64,000 nt of DNA from Rivularia sp. PCC 7116 (GTDB lineage: Bacteria; Cyanobacteriota; Cyanobacteriia; Cyanobacteriales; Nostocaceae): contig NC_019678.1 in the NCBI RefSeq assembly GCF_000316665.1, forward strand, positions 8,031,001 through 8,095,000, written 5' to 3'. The notes beneath the pieces are model-generated. The model did not search any database. It was not told where the DNA came from and saw only the letters and a program-made list of their open reading frames with translations. Positions 56,255 to 64,000 of the stretch are shown here, one piece after another (the first letter of the stretch is position 1; the number at the start of each line of letters is the position of its first letter). Position numbers and translations under genes: made by a program.

Positions 56255-56653
56255 TTAAATATGATGCTTTGTACGAGCAACAACATTTCTTTCTTGATAA
56301 AAACGGCAACCGTCGCAGGGACCACTCGGATTAACGGCGCATCTGATATAACCGGAACGAGCATTATATTCACAGCTAATATCACCAACAAGATAACCAA
56401 CTCCTTCCAAATAGTACCTGTCTTGATTATCTATTCTATGATGCTGATTTTGGCTTCTTGGCTGTCTGGGAAAACTTGTAACCGCAGCCCGTCGCAACAG
56501 CGCGCGCGTTCTAGCCTTATTTTTACGCATTAACCATAGGGAAAATAGAGACGGTAAGAAACCAATGGCAATTACCAGCAGTGTCTTCAACACGTTATTT
56601 TTCACCTCCGAATGAGTGAATTGACGTAAACATTGAGCATTGAGTCTCCGCAA
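56255..56653 (-). CDS. DUF6464-like small membrane protein
   Basis: The protein has 132 residues: a membrane segment at ~22-42 (TLLVIAIGFLPSLFSLWLM), a basic stretch, then a conserved Cys-containing end YYLEGVGYLVGDISCEYN, YIRCAVNPSGPCDGCRFYQ. The end matches a cyanobacterial family I believe is DUF6464; its function is unknown. It lies alone between the SWIM gene and the nuclease-like gene. Confidence 0.65.
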   Translation of the reverse strand: MRRLNAQCLRQFTHSEVKNNVLKTLLVIAIGFLPSLFSLWLMRKNKARTRALLRRAAVTSFPRQPRSQNQHHRIDNQDRYYLEGVGYLVGDISCEYNARSGYIRCAVNPSGPCDGCRFYQERNVVARTKHHI

Positions 56654-56899
56654 GCGGATAACCTACCCCTGAAGCAATTATCTAAGAATTGCCACACTCC
56701 ATTTAAAATAGAATAGCTTTAATTACTAAGTGGCATAAATTTTACTTCAATTTTTATAATATTTATCGTATAAATTATGATTTTGCTTGAATATGCCGTT
56801 TTTACCTAAACCATTTACCTAAAACAAAAATATTCCTCTAAGGTAGAACTTATATACTATTACTTACTATTAAAATGTATACGAATTTTGGAATGCCTT

Positions 56900-57505
56900 T
56901 CAAGTGTGTCTAAATGCTTTTCTGCTAATTCTCCACTGTTCCAAATCCCTTATTGAAACTGATTTAGTAGTGACATTAATGCTATCCCCACGCCAATCAA
57001 TTTCTGGATCTGTTGTAAAAACACCGCACTCCAATTCTCCTACCTGAATATTCCAGTATTGACCAAACCTATTTTTTAAAGTAGTCACCTGCTCAAAAAC
57101 TTTATTTCGATGCTTGTTTCTTCTTTTCCTTTCCGTTGCTCCGGATGCTGTGGTGTCAATAAATTTAGTCTCGATCAGAAATAGCCTTCTATCCGAAGTT
57201 AAGTAGACAAAATCGCACTTACCTAAATCCGTATAATCAGCAATCGGAGACTTTTCAAATAATAACAATTCCGAACAGCTCGGAAAAAAATTTTTAATAT
57301 TTAAATACAAATAAGATTGTAATAGGAGTTCCTTATCGTAAGGAAAGCCAATCACACCCTCGAAAAATCTTTTTATGTCTTCTGGACTTTGGGGTTGAAT
57401 CCTTTTGCAGTATGAAACAAACTGATCCAAACCTTCAAGCGTCATTAAATTTTTACTCCTCACCCTGCTTGCCGCTATAAAGATCATGGCATCAAAAGAT
57501 ACCAT
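56900..57505 (-). CDS. Hypothetical protein with a PD-(D/E)XK-like nuclease motif
   Basis: The protein has 201 residues (a Met at codon 21, position 57445, MTLEGLDQF, could also start it). The middle has KCDFVYLTSDRRLFLIETKF: Asp, then Glu-x-Lys after a hairpin, the core of the restriction-endonuclease fold. A helix with KHRNKVFEQVTTLKNRFG follows, as expected in this fold. I do not recognise the family and no methylase is near, so it is not a normal restriction system. Divergent in composition from its neighbours: many charged residues, AT-rich. Confidence 0.6.
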   Translation of the reverse strand: MVSFDAMIFIAASRVRSKNLMTLEGLDQFVSYCKRIQPQSPEDIKRFFEGVIGFPYDKELLLQSYLYLNIKNFFPSCSELLLFEKSPIADYTDLGKCDFVYLTSDRRLFLIETKFIDTTASGATERKRRNKHRNKVFEQVTTLKNRFGQYWNIQVGELECGVFTTDPEIDWRGDSINVTTKSVSIRDLEQWRISRKAFRHT

Positions 57506-57737
57506 GATTCAAATTTAGATATCATCAGCGAAAGCAACCAAAAAGCCGATGAATGCCTTGTAGCGCTAGGGTGATTTACTGTTGACGATTTGAGAAATAC
57601 AAAGTAAAAACGTTTAGTAAATCAGTAACATATCAAACATTTACACGGGGAAAAAGTGATTTTGAGACAAGGATTGTTAGTTAACTTAAATATATGGTTG
57701 GAATTGCCCACCGCCTTTTATTCCCTCTTGCTTGGTT

Positions 57738-59105
57738 TTAAGTTGTCGCACTCAAAGGTTGAATTCGGGCATTAAATCTACCATTATGCAAAGCCATAAT
57801 TGCGCTTCTAGAATCTTGTACCCAGTATTGTCTGCCAAAACGAACTAGTTGGCGAGAATTTTCAGCCTGAATAATTCCAATAACAGGTATTTTGCCTTTT
57901 TCTTTTTCACCTGATTTTTCTTTTAAATCTTTTAAAACTGTTCTTAAACGATGATGTTCCTCAATAGTAGTTGCTTGTTGAGGAGTCATTTCTATAACTA
58001 TTAATTCAATGTTTTCAACTGGTTCAGCATCGTCAACAATTAATTGAGACTGGTCATCTTTCTTATCAACTTTTCCCCAGATAATTAGCTTCGCATCTAC
58101 TAGTAAAATTTCATTAATTCGGTCGTAAGTCTTGGGAAACACTACAGCTTCCCCTGCTGTAGTCAAATCTTCTATCTGTAATATTGCCATTGGATCGCCC
58201 TTTTTAGTTATCACCTTTTTGACGTTATTAAGCATGACAACCACACAAACTTTTGCTTCCTCTCGTTGATTTTTCAACTGCGTCATATTTATAGGAGAGA
58301 GAATTTGCATCGATTTACCTATCGATTTGAGGGGATGATCCGACACATAAAAACCTAAAAGTTCTTTCTCCATTCGCAGCTTTTCTTGAGGAGGAAAATC
58401 AGGAACTTCCTTTGCTTTTGGAGGACTTAATATGACATTTCCAGGCATATTACTTGTATTTGCCCCTCCACTCCAAGCACCACCTAATAAATCAAATAAA
58501 TTACCTTGTCCGCTTGCTCTGTCTCTAGCGCGAGACTGTGCCCAATCGTATACAAACTCTAAATCTTCAATTAGCTGATTGCGGTTATCATTAATTTTGT
58601 CAAAAGCTCCGCAATATATCAAAGACTGTAAAGCTCGACGATTTACCGTACCCAAATCAACGCGATCGCAAAAATCAGCAAGGGATGTAAAAGCCCCTTC
58701 TTCTCTAGCTTCTAAAACACAGTTTCTCGCATTTTCTCCCACATTACGTATTGCTGACAATCCAAACAAGATTTTGTCGTTTGCAGGAGTAAAATCAACT
58801 TCCGAAGAGTTAATATCGGGTGATTCTATCTGAATACCCATATTCAAACAGGTTGCAATATATTTTTGCACCTTATCCTTATCACCACTGTTAGCTGTCA
58901 ACAGCGCTGCCATGTACTCTAAAGGATAATTAGCTTTCAAATAAGCGGTTTGATATGTCACATAACCATAAGCTGTTGAGTGAGACTTATTGAAACAGTT
59001 AGAAGCAATCAAACCATCCTTAATTATAAAATTATGGTCGCCCTCAAGCCCAATATCATATACATTCTCAGTTTTTAGCACTTTTCGAGATATGATTTTG
59101 ACCAT
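57738..59105 (-). CDS. dnaE: DNA polymerase III alpha subunit, C-terminal half with split-intein C-part
   Basis: The 455-residue protein starts with a 36-residue DnaE Int-C (MVKIISRKVLKTENVYDIG, ending GLIASN), followed by the +1 Cys and the extein CFNKSHSTAYGYVTYQTAYL. The extein (~419 residues) includes the helix-hairpin-helix part (LFGLSAIRNVGENARN), an OB-fold (VVVMLNNVKKVITKKGDPMAILQI) and the C-terminal domain. The N-half with Int-N is encoded elsewhere; the two join by protein trans-splicing. All Int-C catalytic residues (DHNF block F, final Asn, +1 Cys) are present. This arrangement is known in many cyanobacteria. Confidence 0.96.
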   Translation of the reverse strand: MVKIISRKVLKTENVYDIGLEGDHNFIIKDGLIASNCFNKSHSTAYGYVTYQTAYLKANYPLEYMAALLTANSGDKDKVQKYIATCLNMGIQIESPDINSSEVDFTPANDKILFGLSAIRNVGENARNCVLEAREEGAFTSLADFCDRVDLGTVNRRALQSLIYCGAFDKINDNRNQLIEDLEFVYDWAQSRARDRASGQGNLFDLLGGAWSGGANTSNMPGNVILSPPKAKEVPDFPPQEKLRMEKELLGFYVSDHPLKSIGKSMQILSPINMTQLKNQREEAKVCVVVMLNNVKKVITKKGDPMAILQIEDLTTAGEAVVFPKTYDRINEILLVDAKLIIWGKVDKKDDQSQLIVDDAEPVENIELIVIEMTPQQATTIEEHHRLRTVLKDLKEKSGEKEKGKIPVIGIIQAENSRQLVRFGRQYWVQDSRSAIMALHNGRFNARIQPLSATT

Positions 59106-59189
59106 AATTTCTACCCCAGCAAATCAGCATTCGTTAGTTTAATCCATATAGTTTGATTTACTGCAAAATATTTTTACAAAAATTGACAG

Positions 59190-59316
59190 AACAGTGAGCA
59201 GTGAGCAGTGAACAGCGAGCAGTTACCAGTAATCAATGCCCAATGCCCAATTCCCAAATCCCAATTACCTATTACCCATTCCCAATCCCCAATTCCCAAT
59301 TCCCAATTTTTAGCAA
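59190..59316. repeat. Short tandem repeats between dnaE-C and gatA
   Basis: gcagtga-type units are followed by a long run of ccaattc/cccaatg heptamers. The tract lies in the divergent promoter region. Such tracts change length easily. Confidence 0.8.
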
Positions 59317-59369
59317 GATGTACTAAAATCAAACATTTGAGTGAGTTAGTAAATAGGGAGCAGTAATGC

Positions 59370-60833
59370 ATGGCATCCATAAGCGAATTGCACAAACAGT
59401 TAATTAAAAAAGAACGCTCTGCAACGGAAATTGCCCAAGAAGCTTTGAATCGCATTGAAAAATTGGAACCGCAAGTTCACAGTTTCTTGCATGTAACCCA
59501 AGAAAAAGCCTTGGAACAAGCGCGAAAAGTGGATGCCAAAATTGCCGCAGGGGAAGAAATTGGTTTACTTGCGGGAATTCCCATCGGTATTAAAGACAAT
59601 ATGTGTACCAAGGGAATCCGTACTACTTGTGCCTCGAAATTTCTGGAAAATTTTATACCACCTTACGAATCAACAGTAACCCAAAAACTCATCGATGCTG
59701 GCGCTGTGATGGTGGGTAAAACTAACTTAGATGAATTCGCTATGGGCAGTTCCTGCGAAAGTTCTGCCTATGAAATTACCGCTAACCCCTGGGATTTATC
59801 CAGGGTGCCTGGGGGTTCCTCTGGCGGCTCTGCGGCGGCTGTAGCGGCTCAAGAATGCACTGTTTCTCTAGGTTCGGATACTGGAGGTTCGATTCGTCTA
59901 CCCGCATCTTTTTGTGGTGTAGTGGGAATGAAGCCAACTTACGGGTTAGTTTCCCGTTATGGTTTAGTGGCGTTTGCTTCGTCTTTAGATCAAATCGGGC
60001 CATTTTCCCGTTCGGTAGAAGATGCAGCTATACTCTTAAATGAAATTGCAGGATACGATCCCAAGGATTCAACTAGTTTAAAAGTTTCCATACCTAACTA
60101 CACCGAAAGTTTAAAACCAGACTTGAAACCTAGAGGTAAGCTGCGAATCGGTATTATCAAGGAAACATTTGGGGAAGGTTTAGACTCGCAAGTAGAAGAA
60201 GCAGTTACTAAAGCTATAAATGTTTTACAAGAATTGGGTGCTGAAATTCACGTTATTTCTTGTCCTCGTTTCCGCTATGGTTTGCCCAGTTACTATATAA
60301 TCGCTCCATCAGAAGCATCCGCAAACCTGGCTCGTTACGATGGAGTTAAATATGGCTATCGCGCTGAAGATGCAGATAATCTTTTATCCATGTATACTCG
60401 CACCCGCTCTACAGGTTTCGGTGCAGAAGTGAAACGTCGTATTATGATTGGTACTTATACTTTAAGTGCGGGTTACTATGATGCTTATTATCTCAAAGCG
60501 CAAAAAGTTCGTACATTAATTAAGCAAGACTTTGACAATGCTTTTAAGCAGGTAGATGTATTAGCTTGCCCTACCGCACCAATAGCTGCATTTAAAGCAG
60601 GGGAAAAAACTTCCGATCCCCTTAATATGTACTTAACGGACTTAATGACAATTCCCGTTAACCTAGCAGGTTTACCGGGAATCAGCGTTCCCTGCGGTTT
60701 CAACGACGAAGGAATACCAATCGGACTGCAATTAATTGGTCAAGTACTCCGAGAAGATCAGCTATTTCAAGTAGCCTACGCATACGAACAAGCTACGAAA
60801 TGGCATTTGAAAACACCAGCTTTAATCAGTTAA
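59370..60833 (+). CDS. gatA: Glutamyl-tRNA(Gln) amidotransferase subunit A
   Basis: The protein has 487 residues. The amidase-signature triad is present: Lys75 ([10 protein letters not shown]), cis-Ser150 and Ser174 ([10 protein letters not shown] and [12 protein letters not shown]). GatA frees ammonia from glutamine for the GatB-bound Glu-tRNA(Gln), in the GatCAB complex. The start at 59370 has gggag upstream. gatB and gatC are not in the window, as is usual for cyanobacteria. Intact. Confidence 0.96.
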   Translation: MASISELHKQLIKKERSATEIAQEALNRIEKLEPQVHSFLHVTQEKALEQARKVDAKIAAGEEIGLLAGIPIGIKDNMCTKGIRTTCASKFLENFIPPYESTVTQKLIDAGAVMVGKTNLDEFAMGSSCESSAYEITANPWDLSRVPGGSSGGSAAAVAAQECTVSLGSDTGGSIRLPASFCGVVGMKPTYGLVSRYGLVAFASSLDQIGPFSRSVEDAAILLNEIAGYDPKDSTSLKVSIPNYTESLKPDLKPRGKLRIGIIKETFGEGLDSQVEEAVTKAINVLQELGAEIHVISCPRFRYGLPSYYIIAPSEASANLARYDGVKYGYRAEDADNLLSMYTRTRSTGFGAEVKRRIMIGTYTLSAGYYDAYYLKAQKVRTLIKQDFDNAFKQVDVLACPTAPIAAFKAGEKTSDPLNMYLTDLMTIPVNLAGLPGISVPCGFNDEGIPIGLQLIGQVLREDQLFQVAYAYEQATKWHLKTPALIS

Positions 60834-60842
60834 GAGTAAAGA

Positions 60843-60905
60843 GCTAGGAGTGGGAATTGGGCATTGGGCATTGGTAATTGGTAATGGGTAATTGATAATT
60901 AGGAG
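60843..60905. repeat. Short tandem repeats after gatA
   Basis: gggcatt/ggtaatt heptamer-like units in the convergent gap between gatA and the RodZ-like gene. Same class as the tract before gatA, in the opposite sense. Confidence 0.7.
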
Positions 60906-60960
60906 TAATTTTATTCTTTCCCCATCTTCCCCCTCTTCCCCCTCTCCTATCTGCCCATCT

Positions 60961-61737
60961 CTACTCGCCTTCGGGTGTATAGGTAACAGTTTTTGGCATA
61001 TCAGGAGGACCTAACGGAACGGGTTTATTTTCATTTACAGAAACAATTACCGCACCGGGATTACCAGAACGTATTTCTAACTTTTCTTTAGCATCAAAAC
61101 TCTTCTTATCTCCTTTCTTTAATGTTCCCTGAAATACCTGCTTGCCGTCGCTTCTTACCCTTACCCAAGATTCATCTTTTACGTCCAAACTAACTTTTAC
61201 ACCTTCAACTGGTTTTGGCGTTGGCTTTGGTGTTGACTTTGGTTTTGATGCTGCTGGTGAAGATGAGGCTTTGGGTTGCGGCTGAGCTTTTTGCTCCGAA
61301 ACATTCGATGAAAACTGACTTTGACTAACAGTTTGCTCTTGTGTCTTAGGACTTAGTACATAAAATAACCCTAAAGAAGCACCAATTATTAACAAAACAT
61401 AGGGTACTGCTAAAGGTACGTATATATTTGCTTTATTGTTTAAATTATTGTTGTCCTGGGGTATTGGCGGAGGACAAGCAATAGCCCCAAATTCTTGAGC
61501 TAAAGCTACACCATCAATTCCTAAAGCATCTCCATAACGACGGATGAATCCTTGAATATAAACTGGTTCGGGTAGCTCCTCAAATCTTCCGTGTTCTAAA
61601 GCATTTAAAAAGGTCGGTCGGACAAGTATCTTAGCTGCTATTTGCTCTATATGTATCCCTTTTTCTTCTCGTACTTGCCGTAATTTATCGGTTATATCCT
61701 TAAGTTTCTCCCCTTGTTGTTCATTTAACAGGTTCAC
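60961..61737 (-). CDS. RodZ-like protein (HTH, membrane segment, DUF4115)
   Basis: The protein has 258 residues: a cytoplasmic helix-turn-helix at ~12-85 (LRQVREEKGIHIEQIAAK, FIRRYGDALGIDG), a membrane segment at ~107-127, a Ser/Pro/Lys linker, then a DUF4115 beta domain at ~175-245 (DESWVRVRSDGKQVFQGTLKKGDKKSF). This is the RodZ build; RodZ links MreB to the cell-wall machinery in rod-shaped bacteria. It is divergent from a second HTH/membrane gene downstream on the plus strand. Confidence 0.88.
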   Translation of the reverse strand: MNLLNEQQGEKLKDITDKLRQVREEKGIHIEQIAAKILVRPTFLNALEHGRFEELPEPVYIQGFIRRYGDALGIDGVALAQEFGAIACPPPIPQDNNNLNNKANIYVPLAVPYVLLIIGASLGLFYVLSPKTQEQTVSQSQFSSNVSEQKAQPQPKASSSPAASKPKSTPKPTPKPVEGVKVSLDVKDESWVRVRSDGKQVFQGTLKKGDKKSFDAKEKLEIRSGNPGAVIVSVNENKPVPLGPPDMPKTVTYTPEGE

Positions 61738-62671
61738 TGTCGTCTCCCAGTAATCTTTAATGTCTTATATTCAATAGAGAAATCACAGAAAATGGTGTAT
61801 AGAATACAACCTTTTCGTTCAAGTTATCAAAAATTATTTTTCAATAATACATTTTTATGAAGATGGTTTTTAGATGCAAATACACAGCATTCAAAACCAT
61901 TCATAAAGCTAGCAAAGGTTACATTGAAATCTTGAATACCCGATTTTACTCTCAAAAGCCTCCATATCGCGTTAATTGAAATAAATAGCTAAACTGCGGA
62001 AAAATACGTTAGTACAGTCATCGTTACTATTTATAATTCTGCACCTTTAGTTAGAGAAAATAAAAATAATTTACGTTTGCTGCAATGCCGTTATAGAAAT
62101 ATAGATCGCTTTCTTTTGCAAAATACAATGCACTGGATTAGCAATAGTCATAAGAGATTACACTAATAACAAATATCAACATATGTATCATTATATGAAT
62201 ACTTTTGTTGGCTTTCGGCTTGATAAAATTACATATTCTCTTAATATTGATACATAAATATATTATTCGACTATAAGAGTGATAATGCAAACCAGGTTAT
62301 AATTTGCAGATTTTTGTCATCTCTCCTAGGTAATACTTGCATCTAATATAAAACAATTTGATGAAATAAACAATTATAATTACGATTTCATCTAACTGCT
62401 TAGTATAAATTAATAATCAATCATTTTAAGAAATAAATTCCATTCTTTCTAAGTAAGATATTAGAAATAAATTATACCTATGGTCGGCGAAGTAAAATAG
62501 ATGTCGATTTCATGGAATAGTTCCAGTGGTAATCGTTGGCTAGAAATTGGGAACAAAAAAATACTTATAAAATCTAAATTACTAATTACGGATGCGAGCA
62601 AAAAGCCTCGGCTCTAGAAGCTATTATTTTTTTCAGAAAAGGATATAGGGTTTATACGCAACAATCCGGAA
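61738..62671. other. Long divergent intergenic region between the RodZ-like genes
   Basis: About 930 bp, AT-rich. An imperfect inverted repeat atgaagatggtttt/aaaaccattcat is at about 61857-61904. A small aagcctcggctct stem is at about 62602. No ORF over ~40 codons has a ribosome site. A long leader or an unrecognised small RNA is possible. Confidence 0.45.
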
Positions 62672-62749
62672 ATGTCAAGAAAAGTTAGAAGAAATTACAC
62701 AGGTAAATTTACCCTCTTGCTTAAGTACTCTTCATTCACTCCTGTAATT

Positions 62750-63829
62750 ATGGTTATGACATCCATGTATTCTTTATCAGTTCCTGGGCAACCTGCTATT
62801 GAAATTTCCCAAGATGAATTGCGATCGCTATTGGGTGAAATCGAGGCAGAGCTACACAATAGCAAAGTTTATCGTCGCGCGATAGCAACCGTACAAAAGT
62901 TGCTGGGTTCTTCATCCGAACAAGCAAAGCTGTTATTTAAAGCAGTAGGAAGAGAGGCGATTGGTGTAGCCTTTCGTCAGCTTTCTTTGCATAACCAGGC
63001 AGTTACAGATACAACCCCAGAAATTGAGCAGAAGGTGCAAGAGAATATAGAAGCACAATCTGTTGAATCAACTGGCGACTTATCTAACTGTTTAACAACT
63101 GTGCAAGCTGCGGCTAGCAACCAAGTTCCAGAAGAAAAAATCTCGAAAGAAAGTGCGATGGCACTTTCACCAACTCCTCAAGCGAATCGTCAAGAAAGTC
63201 CTAAAAACAGCAATCCTCTAAAATGGCTGAAATCTGGAAAACCTTCTAAAGCAGAACTTGCCAAACAAGCAAGAATTGAACAGCGTTTAGAAAAGTTTAA
63301 TGAAATCGGGCAACAGTTAAAGCAAGCTAGAGAATCCCGAGGGCTTTGTATGAGCGACTTGCAGATGTACACTCATATCCCCGTACATCAGATGGAAGCA
63401 GTAGAAAGAGGGGACATGGAATCCTTGCCCGCAGAAGTTTACGTTCGCGGTTTTATTCGCGTTATGGGTAATGCTTTAGGATTTAACGGTACTTCTTTAG
63501 CTGCATCTTTACCATCATCGGATACTCAAGAATCATTGGTTCCGGCATTGTTTCAATCCGATAATAAAACTCCGAAATTAGGACTAGATATCAGCCCAAT
63601 GCATTTGTATGTAGGTTATACAGCACTTGTAGCAGGTGCAGTTGGAGGATTATCTCTAGTATCTCAACAAACAAATGCCGAGACACCAGCAAATACAGAT
63701 AAAGTAACTCCTGCTTCACAAGTTTCCCAATCGTTCAAGCACCAAGAAAGCGGTACAAAACCTGGTATCAAGTCTAGCGATGCAGGGATTGCTGTCGGTT
63801 CTGATATTGCTCCACCAGAAGCACTTTGA
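62750..63829 (+). CDS. HTH membrane protein, RodZ-like N-domain without DUF4115
   Basis: The open frame starts at 62672; ATG at 62750, 62756 or 62765 is more likely, because conserved-looking sequence begins with SLSVPGQPAIEISQDELRSLLGEIEAEL. A helical N-terminal region is followed by a Gln/Ser-rich linker, an HTH_25 domain at about frame residues 205-285 (QQLKQARESRGLCMSDLQMY, VYVRGFIRVMGNALGFNG), one membrane segment (YVGYTALVAGAVGGLSLV), and a short polar tail. It pairs with the divergent RodZ-like gene but has no beta domain. Function unknown; a cell-shape or signalling role is possible. Confidence 0.78.
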   Translation: MVMTSMYSLSVPGQPAIEISQDELRSLLGEIEAELHNSKVYRRAIATVQKLLGSSSEQAKLLFKAVGREAIGVAFRQLSLHNQAVTDTTPEIEQKVQENIEAQSVESTGDLSNCLTTVQAAASNQVPEEKISKESAMALSPTPQANRQESPKNSNPLKWLKSGKPSKAELAKQARIEQRLEKFNEIGQQLKQARESRGLCMSDLQMYTHIPVHQMEAVERGDMESLPAEVYVRGFIRVMGNALGFNGTSLAASLPSSDTQESLVPALFQSDNKTPKLGLDISPMHLYVGYTALVAGAVGGLSLVSQQTNAETPANTDKVTPASQVSQSFKHQESGTKPGIKSSDAGIAVGSDIAPPEAL

Positions 63830-64000
63830 TGGTTGGAAGTTGATGAGAAATCGAGTAGTCGAAAAATGATTGCGTGTGACGAAAAATGACCACCGGGCAC
63901 GCAATCTAAATATACTAGTAACTTGCTTATTATTTATTGATCTTAATTCTTAATTAATCTAAAAAATATAGGACTTACCGGAAGCCGCTGTTTTGCAGGG

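Noticed and set aside
59885-59910. ggttcgattc, resembling a tRNA T-arm
   Set aside because: It lies within the conserved amidase codons of gatA and there is no cloverleaf around it.

Overview
The window comes from a filamentous, heterocyst-forming, nitrogen-fixing cyanobacterium, probably of the Calothrix/Rivularia type. The evidence is a nifB-fdxN-nifS-nifU-nifH cluster and a nifP-nifVZT cluster, XisA-type and XisF-type developmental recombinases, a DnaE C-half carrying a split intein, many HIP1 octamers (gcgatcgc), cyanobacterial short tandem repeats, AMIN-TonB receptors, FHA/CHAT/DUF928 proteins, and AT-rich DNA. The genus is an inference.

Layout. 1-8 kb: five plus-strand genes (tail of a PatA/PatG-like protease, a PhoD-like phosphatase, a VWA protein, a protein made of two copies of an unnamed ~115-residue domain, and a LEA-like/lipase/LTD fusion ending in the same domain). 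8.5-13.5 kb: a complete minus-strand pqqABCDE operon with an adjacent PQQ-type sugar dehydrogenase. 13.6-23.6 kb: an FHA-like secreted protein, a DUF928 protein, a TPR-CHAT protein, a GDSL esterase with a PEP-CTERM-like tail, and an FHA pseudogene. 24.2-35.2 kb: the nif locus with its recombinases. 36-43 kb: an oxidoreductase, bioA, then nifP, small ORFs, nifV, nifZ, nifT and a 2Fe-2S protein. 43.6-50 kb: two tandem TonB receptors and an MFS carrier, probably for ferric siderophores. 50-64 kb: Uma2, a membrane protein, an AAA/DUF5691/SWIM set, a nuclease-like protein, dnaE-C, gatA, and two RodZ-like HTH membrane proteins.

The main result is that the nif locus is broken by programmed-excision-type elements. 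nifB is split by a 1,868-bp element that carries a single recognisable gene, a XisA/XisC-type tyrosine recombinase, and is bounded by a perfect 12-bp direct repeat. Excision restores NifB exactly in frame. A second, 1,872-bp candidate element of the same kind lies about 260 bp upstream of nifB. nifH loses its last ~34 codons and runs directly into a large serine recombinase. Its missing 3' end and nifDK are not in the window, so everything from position 1 to about 25.75 kb, including the pqq operon, may be cargo of one large nifH element. Nitrogenase expression here would then need at least two DNA rearrangements.

No tRNA, rRNA, CRISPR array or transposase gene was recognised. Several families of palindromic and tandem repeats are listed.
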